NCBI GenBank assembly: GCA_008638375.1
Contig: CM018052.1
Span: 30,341,239-30,405,238, forward strand
Direction of reading: 5' to 3'
From: Nyssa sinensis
Taxonomy: Eukaryota; Streptophyta; Magnoliopsida; Cornales; Nyssaceae
Length of the DNA stretch: 64,000 nucleotides
Shown: one piece after another, positions 47,346 through 59,257 of the stretch
Layout: each line of letters starts with the position of its first letter
How positions within the stretch are numbered: position 1 is the first letter of the stretch
Program-made: the position numbers and the translations under genes
Notes under the pieces: generated by a model
Seen by the model: the letters and a program-made list of their open reading frames with translations, nothing else
Told to the model about the DNA's origin: nothing
The model's database searches: none

Positions 47346-48603
47346 CCCCGCAATCTATTTCATTCTCATTTAGTGGAGAAGCACTCTCACATAAGAACTT
47401 TTCCAAGTTCAGTGTGGTGAGATAGAACAACATTTTTTGTTGTCATCTCCTAAAATTAGTGTTATTGAACTTTTCTGACTTCTTTCCATAACTCACAGTT
47501 ATTGGTGCCATAACAAGTGTAGGATGAAGCACCGCATTAACAATAGGGTAGGAAAAGGAGTTACAATAGTTATTTAAAAACTGAAAACATAATATAATCT
47601 GATTATAAAACTGGAATCCATACAGAACAGTAAATACTGATTCTGAATTTTTATAGTCAAAAAATCTAAAGAATTAATACTGTAAAGTAAAACTCAATAT
47701 TGTCTTAAGATTGTTAAGAAAATAGTATATTTTTACTTCAACAAAATCAAATTAATATGGAAAGAACATACTATGTTTGTCATGAAAAAAAACACAAATT
47801 TATTAAAATAGTGAAAAATAGAAACTATTTTCCAGGAAAAATTTTGCTTTTTCAAATTCAATAAATAGATTGTAACTTGACATAAAAAATTAGAAACTGA
47901 ATTAATTTCAAAAAAATATTTACTGTATTGGAACAAAATAAAATAAATTGAACTCATAGTTTGTTAAAGAACTTGAAATGCAAAGATGATTGACCAAGAT
48001 AAGCGTTTGACACTATATCTTTAAGATAATATTCGTCCTCTCACAGTGTTTCAAATTTTACAACGATTGCCTCACAAAATACGGTGGTCACATTCACTGA
48101 TATCACACTTTAATAAATGAGCAAAATGAACCAGAAACTTGTGTTTAGTACTCTCTCTTTCAGTATGCGAACTTGAATGTAAAGAATGAAATTTATGTAT
48201 GTAATGTAGTGAGGATGCTGTACCACTTTGTGACTATTTGGTACAACTGCGAAGGTTTGGGTCGCTTCTAGTCATGGTGAACAGGTGCACCAATTCAGAA
48301 GGAATGTAGTTATTCTTGAAGAAAATGACTGTTTAGTCAATAATTCAAAATGTGATCACAAAACAGTAATGTTTTAAATTGGTTTTAAAAATCTAAATAA
48401 AAATTTTAAATAAATCTTCTCCAAAAGGATATATACACAGCAGCCCAAGCCCGAACCTGACGTAGGGTTGCGGCAGTGCCACGCGTGTGATAAATTTAGC
48501 ATGAGTTAGGTACTTTCCCATCCACAAAACTTCGGTGCCCTTTGGGACCCATGCTATCCTTCATGATAATTGTATATATTCTATTTAAGAGTTTGTGCCT
48601 AAC
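47346..48603. other. Spacer left of the gypsy element
   Basis: AT-rich with short open frames only. 48440-48560 is GC-richer (GCAGCCCAAGCCCGAACC). Nothing recognised. Confidence 0.5.
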
Positions 48604-49740
48604 TGTTAGCCCCTTGAGGGGTTGACAAGGCCATAACATTGGTGAGCCTTAGCCAATGCCAAGGCCAAGGTGGGGGTGGCTTGTCATGGGCACCCTTACT
48701 TGAAGATTGGGATGTCTTGAAGGATACTTTGACTCGGTGCAGCTTGTGTGTGCATGACTTGGGCGCAGCAAAGGCCAAGGCAGCACTTTGACAACAGTTG
48801 GGCATGCACTAATAGCCTTTGGCAAGATATACGTGCACAGAGGGAGCAACCTAGCTTTACAAGTGATTGTGTCTACTCTTGTCAACTGGGTAAATTGTCT
48901 TAAGACATATATAGGGGGGAGTACCTCCTTGAGGCGCCCATGAGCGAGTAGCCCATACGGCTTAAGACCTTGGCACCTTCGGGGCAAGGCATGTTGCTGT
49001 TGTAAGTTGGTGGTCTGACTTCTATCACCAAGAGTGGCGGCATATGGTGGCAATGATTGACAAACAAGTCCAAGCCATGAGTAGATGGTTCGACAATGAG
49101 GGCTAACACGGAAGCAGTGGTTGGATCAAGTGGTGTGTTGATTCAAGGCCGAGTACACTTAGCCATGACTATGAGTGAGGGCTTGGAGTGACATTGGCGC
49201 TGGCAGCAGTTGGCAGCACATGTGGCAGTAGTTGCTGGGCTGGCAGAAGACAAGTCTGTTTAAGGGTAGCCAAGGGTAACCGCCTGCTGTGTTGGCGCAT
49301 TGATCTAAGGGCTCACATTGTATACGGCAGTGAGATGAATTGCTGCTCACAGGTGGCGCAAATCCAAGGCTTCAGATAGCCCTAACAGTTGGGGGCGCAA
49401 CTGCAAGGCATAGGTGCTAGTTTGTGACAAACCCTAGCAGTTGGGGTGTAATTGCAGGCACATAGGCGGTTGAGATTTTTGGCTATAAATAAAATGTAAT
49501 AGGGGGTGCAGATATAAAAAAGAGTGTGTTCTTCTTGTCACGCAACCCCAAGGCTGTGTATTCATATACTGTGTTGAGAAGTAAAGGTTGGAAAGAATTT
49601 TCCTATAAAGTATGTCTTTGTGTGTTGCTGTGTTCTCTTTTCTAAGCCTCTTGGCGTGAGTGAGTGTTTTGGCTGACTAAAACAGTGTCTTAGTGCTGCA
49701 CAAGGCAGAAAATTTAGAAACGAATTTTGACCCTGTGATA
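48604..49740 (+). repeat. 5' LTR of the chromovirus
   Basis: TGTTAGCCCC to CCCTGTGATA. A TATA box TATAAAT lies at 49484-49490. It lacks 22 bp present in the 3' LTR near 55180. Confidence 0.95.
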
Positions 49741-49742
49741 AT

Positions 49743-49755
49743 TGGTATCAGAGCC
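49743..49755 (+). other. Primer binding site of the chromovirus
   Basis: TGGTATCAGAGCC, two bases after the LTR, complementary to initiator-Met tRNA. Confidence 0.93.
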
Positions 49756-49768
49756 AGGTTTGACGACC

Positions 49769-50850
49769 ATGGCTGGTGGTGCTGCGAACGAGGCCCTGAG
49801 AGATCGAGTGTCCTGCTTGGAAAATTTCATTGGTGTCCTTGAAGATGATGGTGCTGTTCCACTTTTTGTTTCAATAGAACAACACGCCATCGAGTTGGTG
49901 GACTTGCAGAAGATCCTTGACAATTTCATGACAGAAACGAGTGCCAGAATCACCAACATCATGGAGGATGTGGTGTCCTTGACAGACGTTGTGAAGATCA
50001 ACCGCAAAAGCTTAGAGGATGATGTAGCCCTCGTCATGAAGTTTTTCCCTGCCCACCCAAACGCCATTGGAGAGGTGCTCGTCAAGATTAAAGTCCTTAA
50101 ACCGAAGGCTTTTTCTGGTGCCAGAAACTCGAAGGAATTAAAGAATTTCCTTTGGGACATGGAGCAGTATTTCAAGCCTGCCCGTGTCCCCGACACAGAG
50201 AAGGTAACCATAACCAGTATGTATCTGGCAAGTGATGCCAAACTCTGGTGGAGAACCCGGGTGCAAGATGATCTGAACGTTGGACGCCCTCGGATCGAAG
50301 TATGGGAGATCTTGAAGAAGGAACTGAAGGATCAGTTCCTCCCTTGCAACACTGCATGGGTTGCTCGGGACAACTTAAAAAAGTTGAAGCACACTGGCAC
50401 CGTGAAGGACTACGTGAAAGAATTCACTTCTTTGATGCTTAACATCCAGAACATGTTAGAAGAGGACAAGCTGTTCAACTTCATGTATGGACTCCAAGCA
50501 TGGGTGCAGGCTGAATTGCGAAGGCAGGGTGTAAGAGACCTTCCTTCTGCAATTGCTGCAGTAGAGGGGCTGGTTGACTTCAAGGTTGTTGGATCCACAT
50601 CCTCAACCGAAAAGAAGAAGAACAATGGTGGGAATAAGGCCAAAGACGGACAATGCAGAGATGCTAAGAAGCAGTATGACGGAAAGAAGAAGAAAGAAAG
50701 TAGCAGCGACACTTCCAAGTCCAAAGGAGAAACAAGCTAGAACAAGGGCAAGCCCATGAATGGCTGTTTCCTCTGCAATGGCCCCCATCGCCTAAGAGAC
50801 TGCCCCAAACGAGAGAAATTGAGTGCCTTGGTGCTTGACAGCAAGGACTC
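49769..50850 (+). pseudogene. Chromovirus gag
   Basis: Starts at ATG 49769 (MAGGAANEALRDRVSCLENF), 14 bases after the PBS. A coiled N-terminal part is followed by the gag core: FSGARNSKELKNFLWDMEQY, KVTITSMYLASDAKLWWRTR, ELKDQFLPCNTAWVARDNL and GTVKDYVKEFTSLMLNI. A Lys-rich stretch precedes a TAG at 50738-50740. In the same frame a zinc knuckle CFLCNGPHRLRDC lies at 50765-50803, spaced C-x2-C-x3-H-x4-C, one residue shorter than the usual CCHC. Confidence 0.93.
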
Positions 50851-50983
50851 AGACAGTGAATCTGACGTTCCAACCAGAGTCAATCCATTATAGTTGCTGA
50901 ATGCCATCATAATGCAGAAGCCGCAGACTCAACGTGGTTTGATGTATGTGTAGGTTAAGGTGAATGACGAGGAGGTTTGAGCA

Positions 50984-51350
50984 ATGGTGGATACTGGAGC
51001 CACTTATAAATTTGTGGCCCAACAAGAAGTGGCTACCTTTGGCCTGAAACTAGATCAGAATACGAGTAAATTGAAAGTAGTCAATTCGGAGGCCAAACCA
51101 GTCCAAGGTACAACACAAGCAACCCTCAACATTGGTGCGTGGGAGGGACTGTGCAATCTGATGGCAGTACCCTTGGACGATTTTGATTTGATCTTAGGCA
51201 ACGAGTTCTTCGTGAAGGCCAAAGTGATGGTCATGCCTCATCTAGGTGGCATGATGATCATCGATGAGAAAGTTACATGCTTTGTCCCTATTGTCTACAG
51301 CGACCAAAGCAAGAAGGAAGGAAAAAAGAAGATAGGGATGCTCTCTGCAA
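50984..51350 (+). pseudogene. Chromovirus aspartic protease
   Basis: Catalytic box VDTGATYKFVAQQ at 50987-51025, then DFDLILGNEFF (about 51178-51210), the second conserved protease motif. The catalytic Asp is intact. A TGA stands just upstream (near 50979), so translation through from gag is blocked. Confidence 0.92.
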
Positions 51351-51399
51351 TGCAGTTGAAGACTGGACTATGGAAAGGTGTTGAGACTTACCTTGCAGC

Positions 51400-52350
51400 C
51401 CTGGTGGAGATCAAGCTCGACACCACTGTGGAAGTTCTTGATGAAGTGGCTGACTTGCTGAAGGAGTTTGTAGATGTCATGCCACCAGAACTTCCCAAGT
51501 CGTTTCCGCCCCGACGAGCAACAGATCATAAGATCGAGTTAGAACCTGGTGCAAAGCCTCCTGCACAGGCTCTTTACAAAATGACGCCTCCCCAATTGGA
51601 AAAATTGAGGAAGCAGTTGAAGGAACTCCTTGATGCAGGGTTCATTCAGCCTTCAAAAGCCCCTTTTGGAGCCCCAGTATTGTTCTAGCGGAAGCAAGAT
51701 GGTTCAATGAGGATGTGCATTGATTATCGGGCCCTGAACAATGTGACTATAAAGAACAAGTACCTGGTCCCGAATGTCCATGACCTTTTTGACAGACTGA
51801 GCAGAGCTTCCTACTTCACAAAATCGGACTTGCGCTCATGCTATTGGCAAGTACGGATTGCTGAGGGAGATGAGGCCAAGACTACCTACGTCACCTGCTA
51901 CGGATCGTATGAGTTCCTAGTGATGCCCTTTGGCCTCACTAATGCACCTGCCACATTCTGTAATCTTATGAATGATGTTCTTTACAAGTATATTGACAAG
52001 TTTGTTGTAATGTATCTTGACGATATTGTAGTTTACAGTGAGACTATTGGAGATCACTTGACTCACTTGAGGATGGTTTTCAATAGCTTAAGGGAAAACC
52101 AACTATATGTAAAGAAGGTGAAGTGTGAGTTTTGCCAACAAGAAGTGATGTTTTTTGGCCATTGGGTCAGTAATGGTAGAGTTTAGATGGATGAACGAAA
52201 GGTGAAGGCAATTCTTGATTGGCCTGCATTAACTAAAGTGTCAGAACTAAGATCTTTTCTTGGATTTGCTAACTATTATCGCAAGTTTATCAAGGGTTAC
52301 TTTAAAAAGGTAGCCCCCTTGACTAACTTGCTGAAGAAGGACAATCGGTA
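51400..52350 (+). pseudogene. Chromovirus reverse transcriptase
   Basis: Motifs in order: FVDVMPPELPKSFPPRR, DHKIELEPGAKPP, FIQPSKAPFGAPVLF, a TAG at 51686-51688, MRMCIDYRALNNVTIKNKY, FTKSDLRSCYWQVRI, FLVMPFGLTNAPATF and the active-site box YLDD (YLDDIVVYS, about 52013-52040), intact. A second TAG is at 52184-52186 and a third near 52350. Confidence 0.95.
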
Positions 52351-52790
52351 GGATTGGAGTGAAGTATGCCAGGCAACCTTTGAGAAGCTAAAACATGCAG
52401 TGGCTTCGGAGCCAGTGCTGCATTTACCAAACTTCGAGTTGCCCTTTGAAGTCCACACAGATGCCTCTAACAGAGCCTTGGAAGGGGTTCTGGTCTAAGA
52501 AAAACATCTTGTTGCCTTCAAGAGTTGGAAGTTGAAGGATGCTGAGCAGAGGTATTCTGCCTATGAGAAGGAGATGACTGCAGTAATGCACTGCTTGGAC
52601 ACTTGGAAGCACTATCTGATGGGGACTCCGTTCACGGTGGTGACAAACAATGTTGCCAACACCTACTTCAAGATCCAGAAGAAGTTAACTCCCAAGCAGG
52701 CACGCTGGCAGGAGTTCTTAATAGAATTTGATTTTGAATGGGTTCACAGACCTAGCAGTCAAAATTAAGTTGCTGACGCTTTGAGTGGGA
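52351..52790 (+). pseudogene. Chromovirus RNase H
   Basis: Starts with LPFEVHTDASNRALEGVL (52438 on), a TAA near 52497, then QRYSAYEKEMTAVMHCLDTW, HYLMGTPFTVVTNN and ARWQEFLIEFDFEWVHRPSS, with a TAA at 52766-52768. The RNase H Asp residues in HTDAS and VVTNN-type positions are partly altered (TDH-type Asp replaced by Asn near 52645). Confidence 0.92.
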
Positions 52791-52859
52791 AGATCGTACA
52801 GGAGTATGTTGCTGCCCTGTGCAACCTGCGGACAAACTTGTTGCAGCGCGTGAAGGACT

Positions 52860-53800
52860 TCTCTTAGTCAAACAGTGCCTTTGAGAAGCTGCGACAACAA
52901 GTTAGAGATGGAGTTGTTCGCAAATACTGGCTAGATGATGAGATACTATATGCAAAAGGTGACAGACTCTATGTTCCCAGTGGTGGGGGATTGAGGCGAG
53001 AACTCCTGAGAGAGACACATGATCCACAGTGGGCTGGACATCCTGGCATTGAGAGGATGCTAGCCCTACTATCCCATTCATTCTACTGGCCGAAAATGGA
53101 AGAAGAAATAGAAGCCTATGTCAAGACTTGTCTAGTATGCCAACAAGACAAGTTGGAGAAGAAGAAGGAGGCAGGGCTGCTACAACTCTTGCCCATTCCT
53201 AAGAGACCATGGCAATCAATTTCCATGGATTTTATTTCAGGACTACCAAAGGTGAATGGATTTAGATCCATCTTTGTTATTGTTGACAAGTTATCAAAGT
53301 ATGGAGTCTTCATTCCTGCACCACATGCATGCCCGACAGATGTGGCTACAGAACTATTCTTTCAAAATGTGGTGAAGTACTTCGGACTGCCAGAGGACAT
53401 CATTAGTGACTGAGACTCACGGTTCACAAGCAAGTTCTGGACTGTTTTATTTGAGCTGATGGGCTTAGAGTTGAAGTTCTCCACAGCAAACCATCCTCAG
53501 ACTGATGGTCAGACAGAGAGGATGAATGCACTACTGAAGAGTACTTGCGGCACTATGTGACTGCAAGCCAGAAGAATTGGGTGCAGCTTATGAACACTGC
53601 CCGATTCTGTTACAACCTGCAGAAGTCCTCTGCAACAAGACTCAGTCCCTTCGAGGTGGCCACTGGACAACAGCCCCTCACTTCCTATGAGGTGGCCAAA
53701 CAGAAGACTGGTGGCCAATGTCCAGCTGCCTATCACTTTGTGAAAGACAAGTAGGAGCTGCTGGATGAAGCTCTTGACAGCCTTAACAAGGCACAACGTC
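52860..53800 (+). pseudogene. Chromovirus integrase
   Basis: The HHCC zinc domain reads HDPQWAGHPG to CLVCQQDK (53020-53150). The core reads PWQSISMDFISGLPKVNG (first Asp, 53230), GLPEDIISD then TGA at 53411-53413 in the second-Asp region, and NHPQTDGQTERMNALL (catalytic Glu, about 53518). A frame change near 53530 follows, consistent with one lost base. The continuation YVTASQKNWVQLMNTARFCY is in the next frame. Confidence 0.94.
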
Positions 53801-53802
53801 GG

Positions 53803-54300
53803 ATGAAGAAGTACGCTGACAAACACAAAAGGTCACTTGAGTTTCAATTGGGAGATCAAGTTCTGTTGAAGTTGACTCCCCAAATTTGGAAGAAGATCAA
53901 CAGTAAGACAGTTCACTGGGGGCTGATCATTAAATATGATGGACCATTTGAAATGATCAAGAGGGTGGGGAATGTGGCTTACCGGCTGAAACTTCCAGAC
54001 AGATTGAAGATTCACCCAACTTTCCATGTGAGCTTCTTGAAGCCGTTCCATCAATATGTTCTTGATGCCTCAAGGAAGCAAGCAAGGAAGGCACCGCTAG
54101 TGATAAGGAAACAGTTTGAGAAAGATGTTGAGAAAATTCTTTCTCACAGGACGCAAGGTCAGAGTAAGAAGAACCGGCAGACTGATTATTTGGTTTAGTG
54201 GAAAGGAGGTAGCGAGACAGATGCAAGTTGGGAAAGAGATGTGACTTTGTGGCAATTTGAGCGGCATATTCGAGACTATTGGAACAATCCGACGAGGGCG
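53803..54300 (+). pseudogene. Chromovirus integrase C-terminus and chromodomain
   Basis: FQLGDQVLLKLTPQIW, GPFEMIKRVGNVAYRLKLP and HPTFHVSFLKPFH form the GPY/F-type integrase end. The chromodomain follows: KILSHRTQGQSKKNRQTDYL, a TAG at 54196-54198, then WKGGSETDASWERD. Chromodomains of such elements target integration to chromatin marks; here it is interrupted by the stop. Confidence 0.92.
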
Positions 54301-54325
54301 TTGGATTCCTCTGGTGGGGGTGGTT

Positions 54326-55484
54326 TGTTAGCCCCTTGAGGGGTTGACAAGGCCATGGCATTGGTGAGCCTCAGCCAATGCCAAGGCCAAAGTGGGGGTG
54401 GCTTGTCATGGGCACCCTTACTTGAAGATTGGGATGTCTTGAAGGATACTTTGACTCGGTGCAACTTGTGTGTGCATGACTTGGGCGCAGCAAAGGCCAA
54501 GGCAGCACTTTAACAACAGTTGGGCGTGCACTGACAGCCTTTGGCAAAATGTACGCGTACAAGGGGAGCAACTTAGCTTTGTAAGTGATTGTGTCTACTC
54601 CTGTCAGTTAGGTAAATTGTCCTAAGACATATATAGGGGGAGTACCTCCTTGAGGCGCCCATGGGCAAGTAGCCCATGCGACTTAAAACCTTGCCACCTT
54701 CGGGGCAAGGCATGTTGCTGTTGTAAGCTGGTAGTCTAACTTTCATCACGAAGAGTGGCGGCATACGGTGGCAATGTTTAACAAACAAGTCCAAGCTATG
54801 AGTAGGCATGGTTTGGCAATGAGGGCTGACATGGAAACATTGGTTGGATCAAGTGGTGCATTGATTCAAGGCCGAGTACACTTAGCCACGATTGTGAGTG
54901 AGGGCTTGGAGTGGCATTAGCGCTGGCAGCAGTTGGCAACACATGTGGCGGCAGTTACCGGGCTGGCAGAAGACAAGTCTGTTTAAGGGCAGCCAAGGGT
55001 AACCGCCTGCTATGTTGGCGCATTGATCCAAAGGCTCACATTGTATACGGCAGTGAGATGAACTGCTACTCACAGGTGGCGCAAATCCAAGGCTTCAGAT
55101 TGCCTTAGCAGTTGGAGGCGCAACTGCAAGGCACAGGTGGTAGTCTGTGACAAACCCTAGCAGTTGGAGTGTAACTGCAGGCTATGTACGTGTCACAAGC
55201 ACGCACATGGGCGGTTGAGATTTTTGGCTATAAATACAATGTAATAGGGGGGTGCAGATATAGCAGAGAGTGTGTTCTTCTTGTCACGCAACCCCAAGGC
55301 TGTGTATTCCTATACTGTGTTAAGAAGTAAAGGTTGAGAAGAGTTTTCCTATAAAGTGTCTTTGTGTGTTGCTGTGTTCTCTTTGCTAAGCCTCTTGGCG
55401 TGAGTAAGTGTTTTGGCTGACTAAGATAGTGTCTTAGTGCTGCACAAGGCAGAAAATTCAGAAAAGGATTTTGACCCTGTGACA
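54326..55484 (+). repeat. 3' LTR of the chromovirus
   Basis: 1,159 bp, TGTTAGCCCC to CCCTGTGACA; TATA box TATAAATA at 55229-55236. A G-rich purine tract (GGTGGGGGTGG) lies just upstream. Confidence 0.96.
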
Positions 55485-55979
55485 CTAACCTATGTGGAAG
55501 ATTAGCTTTTTACTAATTTTTCATAAACTTCAAGTTTTGTAACCATTTTTAAGTGGTAATATTTGAAGTTAATTTCTCATTTACTCCTTAATGATTTTGA
55601 AAAACCCAATATATATTTTTAATCTCTTTATGAAGAATAACACATTTCTATGCTGTCCCACCTCAAATAACGTATGGGGTCAACTTTTACTTTAGCTCAA
55701 AATTTATCAAAATAATATGTTCTAAAACTCATTTTTCAAACACAATCTCCTTAAGACGGGATAATAATTTACTTTAGAAGGGATAAATTATTTTCTTAAA
55801 TGTTCACTTATAAATTTAAAAATCAATAAAGTAAAAAAAATTTATATTAATTATCATATTTTTTTATAAATAATTAAAATTATTGATATAAAAAATTATA
55901 AATTAAATAAAAACTGTAATCAAAGAAAGAGAGACTCGAAAAACTCTACAGTGCGCTTCATTGTGTAGCAATCAGGCGT

Positions 55980-57245
55980 ATGACACTGATCACTGATGTG
56001 ACTCTTAGGTCAACAGTGTGACGAAGCTTGGCATGAAATTCCCTCTTTCACATTTGTAGATTCTTTCTGTCGCCTTCATTATTGCAAAGGTCCATGTTTT
56101 CAGAAAGCGAAGTCATTACAGCAGACACAAATGTTTTCACGTTGGCACCTAATCTTGGGATGTTTTTCCTGAGTAATGTTATGTGGCAGAATTCTGTTTT
56201 TGTAGTACAATTAGTCATATGGGTGTAGAGTTTGCATTCGCCACATTCACATAAACTCTATACTGGCGTAAGTATGTGTTATAAATTTTTTTTTTTTAAA
56301 TATTAAAAAATTCTTAAAAAATTATTTCAATTCAAAAAGTTGATGATATATTTTTTTTTTATCTAAAATATTCAAAAAAAAAATTTTAACACAAAAAATT
56401 ATTTATTAATTTTCATCTTAATACTGTCAAAAAATATTATTTATTAAACTAAAATAATCTTTAAGATAAATTTTAAAAAATACTAAATAATAAATACAAC
56501 AATTTCTTCAATAAAAAAAAACATAACATTTTTTATTTATCTAGAATGCCTAAAAAATAAATTTTTACTTTATAAAATATTATGATTTTTTGGGATTGAA
56601 AAATTTATTTTATATATTTTTTAGTATTTTTTTTAAATGTATCTTGAAAATCATTTTATTATAATCAATAATATTTTTTAATAGTGTTAAGATAAAAGTT
56701 AAGAATTAAATTATTTTGTGTTAAAAAATTATTTTTTAGACATATTAAATAAAAAAAAATGTATCATAAATTTTTTAAATTGACAAAATTAATTTAAAAA
56801 CATTTTAATATTTTTTCCTAAAAAAATTATATTACAAAACATTACTTATTTTTTACTACGACGCTACACGTTTATTTATGATAACTCGGATCGTTTTACG
56901 TGGCCGAATCGTAATCCACAACGCAAAATATAGAATAAGAACAATTACACAGTTATTGAATCAAAATGATTTTTGAAGGTGGCAGAACCACCACAAAATG
57001 TAATCTGCAAAGATTTGTTTGTCGATTGGAAAAGCTTCGGTTAGGCAGTTCCTGTCAAGCAGTCGTGCACTGAGACTCCCAGCCACAGGACACCATTATC
57101 TAAGGCAGCATTCTGGCAATCTCTATGATCACAAATTCGACGGTGGCCATTGGCCAGTGAGCTACTGTTGGGCTAAGGGGGCCATCACTTTCAAGAAGTG
57201 GGGTCCTTGCATTGACATATCACCAATAAAACCTCGCAATTGAGA
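55980..57245. repeat. Diverged duplicate locus, copy 1
   Basis: Two parts match copy 2 in order: 55980-56150 (GAAGCTTGGCATGAAATTCC, CTCTTTCACATTT) and 56950-57200 (GGTGGCAGAACCAC, TAGGCAGTTCCTGTCA, CCAGCCACA, GGGCCATCACTTTC). Between them lies the foldback element. Short open frames do not resemble a known protein. It could be the remnant of a gene or regulatory region. Confidence 0.6.
56268..56845. mobile_element. Long AT-rich foldback element
   Basis: About 578 bp. The left arm (about 56268-56500) and the right arm (about 56615-56845) are imperfect inverted repeats over more than 200 bp. For example TTTTAACACAAAAAATTATT at 56383 faces AATTATTTTGTGTTAAAAAA near 56712. MITE-like; target duplication not clear. 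Confidence 0.75.
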
Positions 57246-57613
57246 ATGGTTATTAATTATTGTACCTAAATAGACTATCGTTGTCTAAGAGCATTTCCAA
57301 AAACCTATTTAAAATAAATCATTAAAATTATATTATGTTAACTTATGTGACACTTAAAAAAATTATTTTTTGTCTAAAAAATTATTGCATCTCCAAGACA
57401 TCCTTTAAATTTTAATATTTTGTTACTTTTGTTACTTTGAAGATTTACATTATTAAGTTTAATTTTGTTATTTCATGTTTCAACAGTGTAACATGTCGAA
57501 ATTGGTGGAACCTTTTTACTTAGGTGTCTCGTTAAACTAGAGAAATACGATAGTTTACTGTATCTGTTGGAGAAGCTCTAACAATCTAAAAAAAAGTCCA
57601 ACTATATGACTCA

Positions 57614-57960
57614 AAATATTGATGTTGTGATCTCAAATACTGATGTGTATATTGATGAAGTGATCCCAAATATTGATGTTGCGGCAGAAGATTTAGTTTT
57701 CGTTTTTGTTTTTACAAGATGTTTGGATTTTTGTTAGCAATTATGGAGTTGTGGATTCTTCTTTCCTTTATTTTCCTTTTATTTGGGTTTGCTGTTAGCA
57801 TATGATTGATTTCTTGTCTGGTGTCAATCTAGTTGGGATGTGGTTTGGTAGCAATGATACTTTTTGTACCTCAATTCTCTGTTATTGATGTTTCTGAGTT
57901 ATATATCTTGTATCCTCTGTTTTTTTATTAATTATATTTATTTTTGTCGTTCAAAAAAAA
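57614..57960 (+). mobile_element. LINE-like 3' end or retroposed fragment
   Basis: 347 bp ending in a short A run, flanked by a perfect 10-bp repeat ATATGACTCA (57604-57613 and 57961-57970). The T-rich 3' part (TTATTAATTATATTTATTTT then A run) looks like a plant L1 3' end. No reverse transcriptase is included, so a 5'-truncated insertion is the simplest reading. Confidence 0.7.
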
Positions 57961-57970
57961 ATATGACTCA

Positions 57971-58919
57971 GAGTGTTCAAATTAAAGTTATTGATGGTAG
58001 AACTTTACTGTTTTATATAGTAATAAAAGTACTCTCACCTAACTGAATCGGGATAGGAGAATCACAACTCTGTTGCTCTAATGTCATGCATGGGACATTG
58101 AAAATAAGTGTATACATGTACGAGCTTATCTCTTATTGTGAAGCTCTTTGGTGAAGAATCCGTCCTTTCCTTTTCTTTTTTTGGTCTATCATAAAAATGA
58201 CAGGAAGACATTTTAATTGAGGCTAAAGTTCTCAAATGTTAGTGGTAAAAAATCTCTCAAGTTGATGGTTTAGTGGGGCTGACGAATCTTGTCCATCATA
58301 CTTCATTATTGATATGTAAGGGAGTGCTAGGATTTCAATAACTTATCGGATGTTACTTTTTTTTTTTTTGGATTAGTCAACCAGAAATATCAAATATCAC
58401 AAGTTATCAAAAAAAAAAAAAAAAAGTGGTTGGATCCATTAGTCGAAACCTCTTAATACAAAGAAATTATTGAATAGTTCTGTCACAATAGTTCCAACGG
58501 TTAGATAATAAGTCACATATGTATTTACAGTTTTTTGTTACTGATGAAGTTATTCATCTAACCCTTGGAACCATAGTTTCAAGGGATCACCAAATAATTG
58601 CTCATAATAATTGAACTAGTCAACTAAATTAAAAAATGTGTCACTTGTTCTTACACCCTGCAATATTAGCAACTACAATTTATAGGCAGGCAAAAAAGAG
58701 AGAACATGATTTCAAAGCACTGGTCATGGGTTCAATATTCTACAAAAGTAATGACATGTTTTGGGGTCATTTCTCCTAAATTTAACAGATACATGTGAGT
58801 AAGAGAATTTACATGTGTCCCAGGCTTACAACCGACCACACAACCGAAGGTTGCGAGTAAGATAGTTACTGAGTCATAAAAAAAAAAAACTCATCTTGAT
58901 TAATCTTTACAGTTTGGGA
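57971..58919. other. Spacer with weak foldback
   Basis: 58488-58507 and 58556-58574 are imperfect inverted repeats (TTCCAACGGTTAGAT against ATCTAACCCTTGGAA), perhaps a small MITE. Homopolymer T and A runs lie near 58360 and 58410. No gene seen. Confidence 0.45.
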
Positions 58920-59209
58920 TTAAAGAGTCTTTAGGTTGAGAGTATGATGAAGCTTGGCATAGAATTCACTCTTTCACATTTACTGGAATTTTCATTGTAC
59001 TGTGAAGAAAACAAGGGCCATGAATCAATGGCCTTTTCTGGGACAGAAAGCAAAGTGTGATAACAGAGCAGACAATATTGTTTTCAGTTGGGCAAGCATT
59101 TTATATTGTCTACCATGATTTCATATGCATTATATATAGAATATAATCAAGTTCAGTCTATGAATTAAAAATGACTTTTGGAGATTGCAGAACCACAACT
59201 AACTTTAAT

Positions 59210-59257
<48 letters not shown>

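Larger units (their letters stand above)
48604..55484 (+). mobile_element. Full-length Ty3/gypsy chromovirus
   Basis: 6,881 bp, flanked by the 5-bp target duplication CTAAC (48599-48603 and 55485-55489). It has LTRs of 1,137 and 1,159 bp, an initiator-Met PBS, and gag, protease, RT, RNase H, integrase and chromodomain in gypsy order. Coding stays in one frame from gag to integrase, then shifts once near 53530. More than ten in-frame stops make it non-autonomous now. The terminal chromodomain places it with the chromoviruses; I do not assign the lineage. Confidence 0.97.

Noticed and set aside
48599..49379. Open frames in the 5' LTR, with near-identical ones in the 3' LTR
   Set aside because: They repeat because the LTRs are repeats; there is no start context or domain, and none is part of gag-pol.
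57864..58046. Hydrophobic frame MYLNSLLLMFLSYISCILCF
   Set aside because: Lies across the T-rich end of the retroposed fragment and its target duplication, so it spans an insertion boundary.
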